Positions 26,070-35,291 are shown, counted from the stretch's first letter. The stretch: 64,000 nucleotides of DNA from Sulfitobacter aestuariivivens (GCF_014763045.1 NZ_JACTAG010000002.1:1116001-1180000); one strand, 5' to 3'. Made by a program: numbers and translations. Notes: a model not told the origin generated them from the sequence alone.

Positions 26070-26148
26070 AGTATACATTAGTTCATGAGAGATGCTGCGA
26101 CAAGATAAATGTTACGAAAAATGAAGCGTGATGCGAAATTCGTAACAT
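26070..26148 (-). promoter_or_regulatory. Putative paa operon control region with a 10-base-arm inverted repeat
   Basis: ATGTTACGAA (26109-26118) and TTCGTAACAT (26139-26148) form a perfect inverted repeat whose arms lie 30 bases apart start to start, about three helix turns. On the minus strand TATACT (26075-26070) follows as a possible -10 element; no good -35 is visible. An operator for PaaX or another regulator is likely. Because the repeat begins 11 bases after the stop of the PAS gene, a terminator hairpin is the alternative, but there is no U-run. Confidence 0.5.
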
Positions 26149-26158
26149 AAACCCATAT

Positions 26159-26881
26159 CTATTGGTTAACCAATTCGGCCCCAAGAGTGTCGAACAGCGC
26201 GGTCAGGGTATCGGTAGCCGTGATCCCGGGTTCGCATCGATGGTTGATGTGCGGCTGAAGCGCGGGTGTGGCAATGTGGCGGTGATCACGCTGCGCCGCG
26301 CGGACGGTTTTGCGGATATCATCCACTGCGCGCTGAATAGTGCGACACATCCCACCCAATCTTGCCACCCGTTGTTCGTTCTCAAATGTGAAGAGTTCGA
26401 AATCGCGGAATGTTTCGAACATCGTGATCAGATTTTGCAGCTGGAGATCGGCCACGGATGACAGGTACTGAATGTCTTCGAACACGAGCACAGGGCCCAT
26501 GTCAGCCTCAGGGGCAAGTTCGATGGTGGTGCCGACAATGCGGTCGCGACCGTCGGCCAATTGGACATATTGCAGCGTTGTGTCCCATCTGACATCGCGA
26601 TTGGGGATCGCAAAGGCATCGCGGCAGCGAATGACACTACGTTCTCGGGTGCATTGGGCAAAGCGCATCAACGCAGTTCTGGCTGCCGCTGCGGGCAGTA
26701 AATCGACGAGGGATCTGCCGATCATATCCGCTACGGACCTGTTACAGGCGCGTTCCAGTGCTTTGTTGGCCCCTGTCAGTCGAAAGTCGCCGTGTCGTCC
26801 GCCGCGATCAATCGCGAACATCGGAACAGAGAACTGATTCAAGGTCCGGGTGAGATCCGTTTCAGAAGCCAAGTCATGCAT
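26159..26881 (-). CDS. PAS-domain protein without a recognised output domain
   Basis: A 240-residue protein of unknown function. Residues about 15-135 look like a PAS sensor fold (LNQFSVPMFAIDRGG, RLTGANKALERACNRSVADM, IGRSLVDLLPAAAARTAL). The remaining ~100 residues are mostly helical (YLSSVADLQLQNLITMFETF, RVARLGGMCRTIQRAVDDIR) and could form a coiled coil; no kinase, cyclase or DNA-binding domain is seen. ATG at 26881 is preceded by GGAGGG. It lies directly upstream of the paa operon on the same strand, so a regulatory link is possible but unproven. Confidence 0.75.
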   Translation of the reverse strand: MHDLASETDLTRTLNQFSVPMFAIDRGGRHGDFRLTGANKALERACNRSVADMIGRSLVDLLPAAAARTALMRFAQCTRERSVIRCRDAFAIPNRDVRWDTTLQYVQLADGRDRIVGTTIELAPEADMGPVLVFEDIQYLSSVADLQLQNLITMFETFRDFELFTFENEQRVARLGGMCRTIQRAVDDIRKTVRAAQRDHRHIATPALQPHINHRCEPGITATDTLTALFDTLGAELVNQ

Positions 26882-27088
26882 ACGTTTTTCCCTCCAATTT
26901 AAGGGAACGCTAGAGCGGAGAAGTAAAAAAACCTTTGCCAGATTGCGCAAAAATGATGACTTCTTGGAGTCGTTTGCCCATCTTCCCAGCAAACCGAAAA
27001 TAAGATAAGTCTCTGACTCTAAACAATATACATGGATCAGGTTGAAAACCAAACGTGAGCGCTCAAGAACAAGAAAGTCGTCTGTCCT

Positions 27089-27108
27089 AAAAAGGTTCCC
27101 TTGAACCT
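27089..27108 (-). terminator. Rho-independent terminator downstream of the cupin gene
   Basis: On the minus strand AGGTTC-AAGG-GAACCT is followed directly by TTTT. The 6-base perfect stem with a four-base loop and T-run lies about 60 bases after the cupin stop codon. The 286-base gap around it (26882-27167) is AT-rich and shows no other gene. Confidence 0.65.
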
Positions 27109-27167
27109 CTCTGAAATAAACGAAGAATTTTAGCCTTTTCGCGCGGACCTCATCTGCCCGCTATGCG

Positions 27168-28259
27168 TTAAACGATCTTGGTCGAGAAATCGCCACGTAG
27201 CGCGACTTCGAGCAGCTCCAGATCGTCAGAACAATCGGCGTATGACGCGGCCAGTTCTGGCGGAATGACAAAAGCGTCACCCGCTTCGAGATCGCGGTCC
27301 GGTTGATCTTGCGCACGCAGGGTCATTGTGCCCTCCATCACAAAGGTGAAATGGATATCTGCGTCATGGGAAAACTGCGGCGGAGTGCCGCTTTGGTAAC
27401 GTGCGACATGGATGCCTGCTACACCCTTGGTGCCGGCGGTGATCCCGGTATCACGCGCAACAAAGCCCGGTATGTGGAAGGGCTGCCAGACTGCCTGATC
27501 CTTTAAGTGGTGTACAAAGGTCTGACCGTCCCACTCGCGCGCAGGATCGCCGGTTCCGTTCGGCAGGGTGAAGTCGTGATCGATTGTTGTGACATGTTCG
27601 GCCGGGACGCCGATCTCTATCACTTCGATCTCAGGGGAGGCTTCGACAACACGGTGGCGAATGCCAGGGGGCTGCGTGACGCAATCGCCTGCGTGCAGAC
27701 GGATGGCGTCCCCCTGATCTTCGTACAACACGTCTACCCAGCCCTTGTAGCAAAAGATCAGTTGGAATCCCACTGTGTGGTAGTGAACCATATCCGGTAC
27801 CGGCCCGCCGTCCGGGATGCGGATGTGGCTGGCGATAATCGATCCGCCCAGCCGGGTCGGAATAAGATCGCGGTAATGCATGCCTGCCCGACCGATGATC
27901 CAAGGAGCCTCATCACGCAAGCGGCGAACAGCGAATTCATGTTGCGTTTGAGGTTGGTCAACACTTGGCGACAGAGGCACGACTTCGACGGTGGTACCGT
28001 TCGGCGCTGTCATCTTGCGCTGCCCTCGCGCAAAAGTATTCGGATGGTCTGTCAGGATCCGCAGGTGGCCCGGCGGCACATCTGCCCCACGTTCTATCCG
28101 GATCCGCAGGCCGTGGCCAGAAAAGCTGGCAACAGATGGATCGTCTGCGGGAAAGATATTTTCCAGGCGCATGCCAAGGGTTTTTGTGAAAAAGGGAAGA
28201 TCATCACGCAGCTCTTTTGTCGGCAGCAAAACCTCTGCAAGAATATCGGTTTTCGTCAT
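27168..28259 (-). CDS. VOC-like plus double-cupin protein
   Basis: A 363-residue protein with no assigned reaction. Residues 1 to about 95 resemble a glyoxalase/VOC half (ILAEVLLPTKELRDDLPFFT, LGMRLENIFP). Two cupin barrels follow: the first with MVHYHTVGFQLIFCYKGWVD and GDCVTQPPGIRHRV, the second with DIHFTFVMEGTMTLRAQDQ and AGDAFVIPPEL. The histidines in both barrels suggest bound metal. It is a single gene, divergent from hemF, with a terminator after it. A dioxygenase or metal-dependent lyase role is possible, but nothing in the context settles it. Confidence 0.78.
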   Translation of the reverse strand: MTKTDILAEVLLPTKELRDDLPFFTKTLGMRLENIFPADDPSVASFSGHGLRIRIERGADVPPGHLRILTDHPNTFARGQRKMTAPNGTTVEVVPLSPSVDQPQTQHEFAVRRLRDEAPWIIGRAGMHYRDLIPTRLGGSIIASHIRIPDGGPVPDMVHYHTVGFQLIFCYKGWVDVLYEDQGDAIRLHAGDCVTQPPGIRHRVVEASPEIEVIEIGVPAEHVTTIDHDFTLPNGTGDPAREWDGQTFVHHLKDQAVWQPFHIPGFVARDTGITAGTKGVAGIHVARYQSGTPPQFSHDADIHFTFVMEGTMTLRAQDQPDRDLEAGDAFVIPPELAASYADCSDDLELLEVALRGDFSTKIV

Positions 28260-28397
28260 GGGGCGCCCCTTTACAACTTGCTGGTCATTCTATGCGGGCT
28301 GTCCGGTCTTGATCCAGCGCAAAGTCGTCCGCCCATTCTGAGTGCAAACAGAAATTCTGCATGCTAGGACATGCCCGAAAACAGAGTTAAGGCCCCC

Positions 28398-29279
28398 ATG
28401 ACCCAGGATTTCCAGACCGAAAAGACGCAGGCCGCTGCATGGTTCCGCCAGCTGCGCGATGACATCGTCGCAGCCTTTCATGCCATCGAAGACCGCCACG
28501 AGAGCGGCGAACGTGCTGGGCGGGTCGAGGTGCGCAAGACCAAACGCACGGCAGACGATGGCAGCGATGCGGGTGGCGGCGAGATGAGCGTCATGCGCGG
28601 CGGCCGGGTGTTTGAGAAGGTTGGGGTGAACATCTCGACGGTTTATGGCGCGTTGGGCGAACGCGCGCAAGCCGCTATGGCGGCGCGCAAAGGTATTCCG
28701 GGGATGACGGATGATCCGCGATTCTGGGCATCCGGCATTTCACTGGTCGCGCATATGCAGAACCCGCACGCCCCGGCGGTACACATGAACACGCGCATGT
28801 TCTGGACGCCGCACGCCTGGTGGTTCGGTGGCGGCGCGGATCTCAACCCCTGCATCGAATACGATCAGGACACCGCGCATTTTCATGCCGAGATGAAACG
28901 CGCCTGCGATCCGCATGGCGGGAATTTGTATCAGGAGCTCAAAGAGTGGGCCGATGAATACTTTTACATCCCGCACCGCAAGCGCGCACGGGGTGTCGGC
29001 GGTATCTTCTATGACGATCGCAATACCGGCGATTGGGATGCAGATTTTGCGCTGACCCGGGATGTGGGTGCCGCGTTTCTGCCTGCCTTTGTCCCACTGG
29101 TGGATAAACGTCGCGAAACACCTTGGGACGAAGCCGACAAGGACGTCCAATTGCGGCACCGGGGCCTCTATGCTGAGTACAATCTTGTCTACGATCGGGG
29201 TACCAAGTTTGGCTTGGAGACCGGCCACGACCCCGATGCGGTGCTTATGAGCCTGCCGCCCTTGGCAAAGTGGGTGTGA
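28398..29279 (+). CDS. hemF: Aerobic coproporphyrinogen III oxidase
   Basis: O2-dependent oxidative decarboxylation of coproporphyrinogen III to protoporphyrinogen IX in heme and bacteriochlorophyll synthesis. The 293-residue protein has RGGRVFEKVGVNIS, HMNTRMFWTPHAWWFGGGAD and GGIFYDDRNTGDW, all HemF signatures. ATG at 28398 has AAGG five bases upstream; the in-frame ATG at 28371 has its purine run too close, so it is less likely. It is convergent with hemE. Confidence 0.96.
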   Translation: MTQDFQTEKTQAAAWFRQLRDDIVAAFHAIEDRHESGERAGRVEVRKTKRTADDGSDAGGGEMSVMRGGRVFEKVGVNISTVYGALGERAQAAMAARKGIPGMTDDPRFWASGISLVAHMQNPHAPAVHMNTRMFWTPHAWWFGGGADLNPCIEYDQDTAHFHAEMKRACDPHGGNLYQELKEWADEYFYIPHRKRARGVGGIFYDDRNTGDWDADFALTRDVGAAFLPAFVPLVDKRRETPWDEADKDVQLRHRGLYAEYNLVYDRGTKFGLETGHDPDAVLMSLPPLAKWV

Positions 29280-29382
29280 CAGCCTTGCCAGTGGCATGAT
29301 TTGACAGAGGTCGAAATGCCTCTACCGGCTAATGACGCCGAGGGCACATTTTCATCTTTCCAGTAAACTCAAGATCGCGGAA

Positions 29383-30420
29383 TCAGCGACCTTCGCGGAC
29401 AGTATCGATCATCAGCTGGACATTCTCCGGATCAGCATCCGGCGTTATACCGTGACCAAGATTGAAAATGTGCGGGCCGCCTGACAGCGCATCGACGATG
29501 CGGCGGGTTTCAGAGACCAGCGCGTCGCCGCCCGATACCATGTGTGATGACGCCAGATTGCCCTGCACACAGCCGTCAGGTTGCACATGTTCGGCGACCC
29601 ATTCAGCGCTTACACCATCGTCGACCGCGATACAGTCTGCACCGATGGCGGCATGGGTACCCTTGAATCGCTCGCCTGCGCCACGCGGAAAGGCGATAAC
29701 GGGGATGTTTGGATTTGCGGCTTTAACGCCGTCGACGATGGCCCGCATTGGGGCAATGGAATAGCGGTCAAAATCGGCACCCTGAAGAGAGCCGGCCCAG
29801 CTGTCGAAAAGTTTGACAACCTCGGCGCCCGCTTCGATTTGGGCGTTGAGGTAGGCGATTGTGGCTTGGGTGATCTTATCCATCAGGGCATCGAATACGG
29901 CAGGGATCTCTGATTTAAGAGCGTGCGCGGGCGCCTGATCTGACGTGCCTTTGCCCGCGATCATGTAGGTGGCCACAGTCCAGGGGGCCCCGGCAAATCC
30001 GATCAGCGTCGTTTCATCTGGCAACTCGCGCGACAAGATCCCGACCGTATCGTAGATGGGCATCAGGTGTTCGTGAATATCGTCAGGATCCTTTAATGCA
30101 TCGACACCAGCCTGATCGGTGATTGTAGAAAGCCGTGGCCCTTCGCCGGTCACAAACCACAGGTCAGCGCCCAATGCCTGAGGGACCAGCAGAATGTCGG
30201 CAAACAGGATTGACGCATCAAATCCGTAACGCCGGATGGGCTGCAGCGTCACCTCTGCAGCCAGTTCGGGGTTGTAGCACAGCGACAAGAAATCTCCGGC
30301 CTTGGCCCGCGTTGCGCGGTATTCCGGCAGGTAGCGGCCTGCCTGGCGCATCATCCAGATCGGTGGTGTGTCCAGCGTCTCTCCTGCCAGCGCGCGGAGA
30401 ATGGTTTTTTGTGCGGGCAT
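29383..30420 (-). CDS. hemE: Uroporphyrinogen decarboxylase
   Basis: Decarboxylates uroporphyrinogen III to coproporphyrinogen III, the step before HemF. The 345-residue protein has [20 protein letters not shown] near the N-terminus and [16 protein letters not shown], the two classic HemE signatures. It faces hemF across a 103-base gap in which I see only a weak hairpin (29306-29323) without a T-run. Divergent from the DUF1045 gene. Confidence 0.97.
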   Translation of the reverse strand: MPAQKTILRALAGETLDTPPIWMMRQAGRYLPEYRATRAKAGDFLSLCYNPELAAEVTLQPIRRYGFDASILFADILLVPQALGADLWFVTGEGPRLSTITDQAGVDALKDPDDIHEHLMPIYDTVGILSRELPDETTLIGFAGAPWTVATYMIAGKGTSDQAPAHALKSEIPAVFDALMDKITQATIAYLNAQIEAGAEVVKLFDSWAGSLQGADFDRYSIAPMRAIVDGVKAANPNIPVIAFPRGAGERFKGTHAAIGADCIAVDDGVSAEWVAEHVQPDGCVQGNLASSHMVSGGDALVSETRRIVDALSGGPHIFNLGHGITPDADPENVQLMIDTVREGR

Positions 30421-30547
30421 GACGGATATTCCTTTTATCGCGTATCAGCGCACCATTTGCTTTTGTGCGTCTGGAATCAAGCGCCAATGGCGGCCCGGTC
30501 CAAAGCCTGACATAGAACGGGGCGCACGCGCCGCAATGGGAGAACAC

Positions 30548-31222
30548 ATGTATCGCCGATACGCCATTTTTTACACAGCAAGCGGACCTTTCGGAAGCCG
30601 GGGGGCCGCATGGCTGGGGTGGGATATTGCTGGCGGGCAGTCGGTCGCGCATCCGGATGGGTTGGGCATTGATCTAAGCCGCGTGACGGAAGCGCCGCGG
30701 AAATATGGGTTTCACGGCACATTGAAGGCGCCTTTCGCTCTGGCGGATGGTCATAGCAAGACCAGTTTGCTGACCGCTTTTGAGGGGTTCTGCGCGACCC
30801 ACCGGCCTGCATCTGTCGACGGGTTGGAGATTGCGGCGCTTGGGCGTTTTCTGGCACTTGTTCCATCGGGCGACCCGGCAGCGCTCAATCAACTGGCAGA
30901 GCAGATCGTGCGTAGATTTGACGCAGTTCGCGCACCGCTGACATATGCCGATCTGGCCCGACGTAGAGTTTCGCGGCTTACGCCACAGCAAGACGCGAAT
31001 CTTGTGGCATGGGGATATCCCTATGTGATGAGAGAATTTCGGTTTCATATGACATTGACGGGGCGGCTGCCGAAGGCAGACCTGGAAGGTGTGAGGCAGG
31101 CGGCAGTGCAGTATCTCGACGGTGCAATCCCTGCGCCGTTTACCATCGACGCACTTTCGTTGGTGAGAGAGCGTGAAGACGGAAAGTTTGAGACTCTTTT
31201 GCGAAGACCGTTAACGGGTTGA
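30548..31222 (+). CDS. DUF1045 family protein, 2H-phosphoesterase-like
   Basis: A 225-residue protein with the two H-x-T motifs of the 2H phosphoesterase fold: H56-G-T58 in YGFHGTLKAPF and H167-M-T169 in FRFHMTLTG. The family (TIGR03223-type) usually lies with phosphonate (phn) genes, but none are near here. ATG at 30548 has GGGAG upstream. It is convergent with the OYE-type gene, with only four bases between the stops. A phosphodiesterase on a small cyclic or nucleotide phosphate is inferred. Confidence 0.82.
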   Translation: MYRRYAIFYTASGPFGSRGAAWLGWDIAGGQSVAHPDGLGIDLSRVTEAPRKYGFHGTLKAPFALADGHSKTSLLTAFEGFCATHRPASVDGLEIAALGRFLALVPSGDPAALNQLAEQIVRRFDAVRAPLTYADLARRRVSRLTPQQDANLVAWGYPYVMREFRFHMTLTGRLPKADLEGVRQAAVQYLDGAIPAPFTIDALSLVREREDGKFETLLRRPLTG

Positions 31223-31226
31223 GCCG

Positions 31227-33272
31227 TCAAATGTCCTTCATCAGCCGCAGGGCATCATAGATCGCGGCATGGGTATTGCGTGCGGAGACGGCATCTCCGA
31301 TGCGAAACAGACGAAACGTACCAGACGGGTTGCGCCTGATGGTTTGAGGGGCGCCGTTGATCAGAGCTGCCTGGTCTACCGCACCTTCATTTACTGACAG
31401 CGGTTTGAGATCGAAATAGAGATCATCAAGCGGGAGCGTTCCATAGTTTACCACCACCTGATCATATGTCGCTTCGTGCGTATGATCGCTGTAATCGGTG
31501 CCGATTGTCGCGGTCAGCTTGTTACCCGTACGGGCCACATTGAGCAGCCGACGCGCGACCGTAAAAGTAACGTCTTTGTCCTGAAGGCTGCGCATATAGG
31601 GGACCAGGTTCATACCCATGATATCGGGAGCAAAAGTGCGATCCGGTGTCATCACCTCGACCTTGGCGCCTGCAATGGCAGCCACTTCGGCAGACTGCAG
31701 GCCCGGATGATCGCCGGATTCATCGTAGATCAAGACGTGCTCGGCTGGCTTGATTTCGCCTGAAATGAGGTCCCATGTGGTTATGACATCGGGTTGCTCG
31801 TGGCCGGTTTCGAACAATTCAGTGTTGGGCAGACCGCCCGTGGCGATGATGACTACATCGGGGTGTAGCGCTGTCACATCCGCCGCTTCTGCCCATGTGT
31901 TGAAATGGAAGGTTACATCCCGCGCGGCGCATTGCGTCATACGCCAGTCGATGATGCCGATCATCTCGCGTCTGCGCGGGGACTGCGCGGTCAGGCGTAT
32001 CTGCCCGCCGGGGGCGTCGGCGGCTTCGAAAACCGTCACGTCATGACCGCGTTCTGCGGCAACGCGTGCGGCCTCCAGCCCGCCGGGGCCAGCCCCGACG
32101 ATCACCACTTTTTGGCAGATGTCGGCAGGGGGGATTGTGTGGGGCATGGAAAGTTCACGCCCAGTGGCGGGATTGTGAATGCAAAGCGCCTCGCCTGCTT
32201 GATAGATGCGATCCAAACAATAGGTCGCCCCGACGCAAGGCCGGATATCGTCCTCGCGTCCTTCCACGATTTTCTGCACGATGTGCGGATCGGCCATGTG
32301 CGCGCGGGTCATACCGACCATGTCGAGCAGCCCTGCCTGAACGGCATGCCGCGCCGTCGCGACGTCAGGAATGCGCGAGGCATGGAATGTGGGCATGCCG
32401 GTGGCCTTCCGAACTTCGCCGGCGAAGTCGAGATGTGGGGCGCTTTTCATGCCCTGCACCGGGATAATGTCTGTCATGGCCGGATCGGTATGAATGCGGC
32501 CGCGGATCACGTTCAGAAAATCAAGCTGGCCGGTGGCGGCGAGTTTTTTGGATATCTGTAGTCCTTCGGAGGGTGTGATCCCGCCTTTTTGCGCCTCGTC
32601 CGCCGTATAGCGAAAACCAACAATAAACTCGCCCCCCACACGCTTGCGTATGGCAGACAACACATCCATCGGAAACCGCAGCCGGTTTTCAAGCGTATCG
32701 GCGCCATAGGCCCCGGTCAGATCGTTGGTCAGTGGTGACCAGAATTGATCCAGCAGATGGCCATAAACCTGCAGCTCGATCCCATCCATGCCGCCGTCTT
32801 TCATCCGCTCAGCGGCATCGGCGTAGTCTGAGATCACGCGTTCAATGTCCCAGTCTTCCATCAGCTTGGGAAAGGCGCGATGCGCCGGTTCGCGGTGTTT
32901 GGACGAGGACATGGAGGGCAGCCAATCCCCCTTGTTCCAGCCGGTGCGTCGGCCAAGGTGGGTGAGCTGGATCATCACCGCGCAGCCATGTTCGTGAATG
33001 GCATCCGTCAGTTGGCGCGTCCAGGGCACAACTTCGTCCTTGTAGGCGAGGATGTTGTTGAAAACTGGCGGGCTATCACGGCTAACAGTTGCTGAGCCTG
33101 CGGTCATTGCCAGTGCCACGCCTGCCTTTGCACGTTCCGCATGGTAGGCGGCGTAGCGTTCAGTGGGCATGCCATCAACCGGGTATGCCGGTTCATGTGC
33201 GGTTGTCATGATCCGGTTGCGCAGGGTCAGGTGCTTCAGCTGGTAGGGTTGCAGCAACGGATCGGCTGACAT
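31227..33272 (-). CDS. OYE/TMADH-type FMN-FAD oxidoreductase (2,4-dienoyl-CoA reductase / N-demethylase family)
   Basis: Predicted flavoenzyme that reduces an enone or enoyl thioester, or demethylates an amine. The 681-residue protein has an N-terminal FMN barrel (LRNRIMTTAHEP, DGIELQVYGHLLDQFWSPL, NDLTGAYG), a short Cys region (C346, C352, C364) and a C-terminal FAD/NAD domain (VVIVGAGPGGLEAARVAAER). The usual fourth cluster Cys is Ala at 349. ATG at 33272 follows the cyclase stop by one base, so it is the last gene of the MarR-Rieske operon. Confidence 0.85.
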   Translation of the reverse strand: MSADPLLQPYQLKHLTLRNRIMTTAHEPAYPVDGMPTERYAAYHAERAKAGVALAMTAGSATVSRDSPPVFNNILAYKDEVVPWTRQLTDAIHEHGCAVMIQLTHLGRRTGWNKGDWLPSMSSSKHREPAHRAFPKLMEDWDIERVISDYADAAERMKDGGMDGIELQVYGHLLDQFWSPLTNDLTGAYGADTLENRLRFPMDVLSAIRKRVGGEFIVGFRYTADEAQKGGITPSEGLQISKKLAATGQLDFLNVIRGRIHTDPAMTDIIPVQGMKSAPHLDFAGEVRKATGMPTFHASRIPDVATARHAVQAGLLDMVGMTRAHMADPHIVQKIVEGREDDIRPCVGATYCLDRIYQAGEALCIHNPATGRELSMPHTIPPADICQKVVIVGAGPGGLEAARVAAERGHDVTVFEAADAPGGQIRLTAQSPRRREMIGIIDWRMTQCAARDVTFHFNTWAEAADVTALHPDVVIIATGGLPNTELFETGHEQPDVITTWDLISGEIKPAEHVLIYDESGDHPGLQSAEVAAIAGAKVEVMTPDRTFAPDIMGMNLVPYMRSLQDKDVTFTVARRLLNVARTGNKLTATIGTDYSDHTHEATYDQVVVNYGTLPLDDLYFDLKPLSVNEGAVDQAALINGAPQTIRRNPSGTFRLFRIGDAVSARNTHAAIYDALRLMKDI

Positions 33273-33273
33273 C

Positions 33274-34047
33274 TCAGTTTTCCACCAGGGCGAGGACACG
33301 GAGGGGGCTTCCGGTGCCACCCTTTATCTTGAGGGGTGGCGCAACCAGCATCGCGCCAGTTGGCGGAAGTTGATCCAGATTGCACATACATTGGAGCCCG
33401 TATTTCCCCGCACCGTGCAGAATATAATGCGCAGGATACGGTGGCGTATAGTGTGCGCCCTGACCGGCATCCGTTCCAACGGTTTCAGTACCAAACCCCC
33501 GGATGTTACGATCTTCGACCAGCAGACGGATCGCGTCGGGCGTGGGGCCGGGGGAATGGGGGCCATCCGATGCCATATTCAGATAAGCTGCGCCAGACCT
33601 CTTTGACCAATCAGTGCGCATCAGCACCCAGGCATCTTCGGGGATTCGGCCATGTTCGGCCTCAAAGGCTTCGATGATCTGGGGGGTCAGTTCAAAGTCA
33701 TCGTCCTGTGCAGCACCTTCTGAGCAATCAATGACGACAACCGGACCCACCAATTTATCGGCAGGGATTTCATCGACCGCACCCATCGGCACGTCCCGTC
33801 CCGAGATCCAGTGGGACGGGGCATCAAAGTGTGTGCCAGTGTGTTCGTTCATGGAGATATTGTGCCATTTCCAGCCGGGACCGCGATGGTCGTATGCCGA
33901 TACTTCCTCCATCCGGAAACGCGCGCATTGCCCAAACTCTGGCGGCAGGATGATCACCGGGAAATCCGGATCAAGCGTGTGCGTCAGGTCGACGACCTTG
34001 ACAGATCCGTCAGCGATATTTGATGCAAGGTTTGCAAGAGTGCTCAT
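33274..34047 (-). CDS. Cyclase-family metal-dependent hydrolase (kynurenine formamidase-like)
   Basis: Predicted Zn- or Mn-dependent amidase, lactonase or ring hydrolase. The 257-residue protein has the family motif HTGTHFDAPSH at 69-79 and VVDLTHTLDPDFP at its start. Relatives include kynurenine formamidase and isatin hydrolase, so an amide or lactam bond is a reasonable substrate. It overlaps the DUF35-SDR gene by four bases and is one base from the OYE-type gene, so it belongs to their operon. Confidence 0.85.
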   Translation of the reverse strand: MSTLANLASNIADGSVKVVDLTHTLDPDFPVIILPPEFGQCARFRMEEVSAYDHRGPGWKWHNISMNEHTGTHFDAPSHWISGRDVPMGAVDEIPADKLVGPVVVIDCSEGAAQDDDFELTPQIIEAFEAEHGRIPEDAWVLMRTDWSKRSGAAYLNMASDGPHSPGPTPDAIRLLVEDRNIRGFGTETVGTDAGQGAHYTPPYPAHYILHGAGKYGLQCMCNLDQLPPTGAMLVAPPLKIKGGTGSPLRVLALVEN

Positions 34048-35291
34048 ACGCCACCCCCTGTCATTTCGCGCTCCAAAACCTTGGGGTTGCGGCGGAACCG
34101 TTCATTGAGGTCTTTTGCGACATCCCCGCAAAACACGTCTTCGAACCCACCATGCAAACCGCGTACCACATCGCGGGCGATGGCTGCGGGGGTGACCTTG
34201 GGCGGCGGAAGAGGTTGATGCCATTCGTCGTCGGTGGGGCCGACAAAAACGTTCATCAGGCGCAAACCGCTGGCGCGAAACTCGGCCCGAAGCGACTGGC
34301 TGAGTGACAGCGCTGCCGCTTGGGACGCGGCGAAACTGCCAAACGAAGGCTCGTTCGCCAGCGCCCAAGCGGATAGGATATTGACCCAAGCGACGGCAGA
34401 ATTGGTGCCGTCTGCGGTGCGGCTGCACATCGCGGGCCCCAAGGCTTGCGCCAGTCGCATCAGGCCCAGGGCGTTCACCTCCAGTTCACGGGCGGCGAGG
34501 TTTGTGTCGGTGCGGTCGATCACGCCGCCGGGACGGATGTAGCGTGCGTTGTTGATCAGGATATCGATTTTGCCGCCAAACTCTCCGGCAAGACGCTGGA
34601 GCGATTTGGTGTCGGTGACGTCGAGGGGAATGATCTGGGCGCCGACATCTTCGAGCGCTTTGCGGCCCTGAAACGGCAGCCAGTCTTCGGACAGACCGAT
34701 GAGGATCATCGCGGCGCCCGCATCCTTGAGCGCCTTTGCAAAGTCCGGTGTATTGGGATTACGCCCGTCCACAATCAACACGCGGCGGTGACTGGGGTCG
34801 GAAGAGATGGCGCGCAAGTGCGGGTCGTCGGCCATATTGGGGGTATCCTTTTCGGGAAGCGCAAGGATGACGCCCTGACCGGAACGGTCAAGGCGATTGA
34901 TCAAGCGTACGCGAGCGTATGGTTTGACGTCGCCATGAATGTGGCAAATCATCGGGGGTCCGGCATCCAGCCTAACGGTGCCAGCGCGCCAAGGCAGACG
35001 GTCGCGGAAATAGATGTCGGTTGTTGCACGTATTGTGGTTTCGGCCAGCAGCTCACCGGTGGGGATTATATCTTGCCAGGGCAGATCAATGGACAGGCAT
35101 TTGTGACAAGCATCGCGCGGTGGATATTGAGTGGCGCCGCAGTCGGCGCAGACTTGCAGCATAAAGCGCCCCTCAGCCGCTGCCGCCGTGAGACCAAGCG
35201 CTGCGCGAGAGCGGGCGGCAGGCGGGATCGTGGATACCCAACTGCGGTTTAACGGGTTTTTCTTCGGGGGTGGCTGGATCGGATCGGTCAT
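34044..35291 (-). CDS. DUF35 (zinc ribbon/OB-fold) protein fused to a degenerate short-chain dehydrogenase
   Basis: Unusual 415-residue fusion. Residues about 20-145 are a DUF35 unit: zinc ribbon Cys 48, 51, 62, 65 (CADCGATQYPPRDACHKC) and an OB-fold (GELLAETTIRATTDIYF). Residues 170-410 follow the SDR fold but lack its key residues: the N-terminal TGxxxGxG is replaced by VDGRNPNT, NNAG reads NNAR (247-250), and YxxxK reads F320-AAS-Q324, although S307 remains. DUF35 proteins normally pair with thiolase-like proteins, and such a gene is directly upstream with a four-base overlap. A structural or lyase-partner role is more likely than dehydrogenation. Confidence 0.85.
   Translation of the reverse strand: MTDPIQPPPKKNPLNRSWVSTIPPAARSRAALGLTAAAAEGRFMLQVCADCGATQYPPRDACHKCLSIDLPWQDIIPTGELLAETTIRATTDIYFRDRLPWRAGTVRLDAGPPMICHIHGDVKPYARVRLINRLDRSGQGVILALPEKDTPNMADDPHLRAISSDPSHRRVLIVDGRNPNTPDFAKALKDAGAAMILIGLSEDWLPFQGRKALEDVGAQIIPLDVTDTKSLQRLAGEFGGKIDILINNARYIRPGGVIDRTDTNLAARELEVNALGLMRLAQALGPAMCSRTADGTNSAVAWVNILSAWALANEPSFGSFAASQAAALSLSQSLRAEFRASGLRLMNVFVGPTDDEWHQPLPPPKVTPAAIARDVVRGLHGGFEDVFCGDVAKDLNERFRRNPKVLEREMTGGGV

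Noticed and set aside
29306-29323. Hairpin AGAGG/CCTCT between hemF and hemE as terminator
   Set aside because: Only five base pairs with an eight-base loop and no T-run on either strand.
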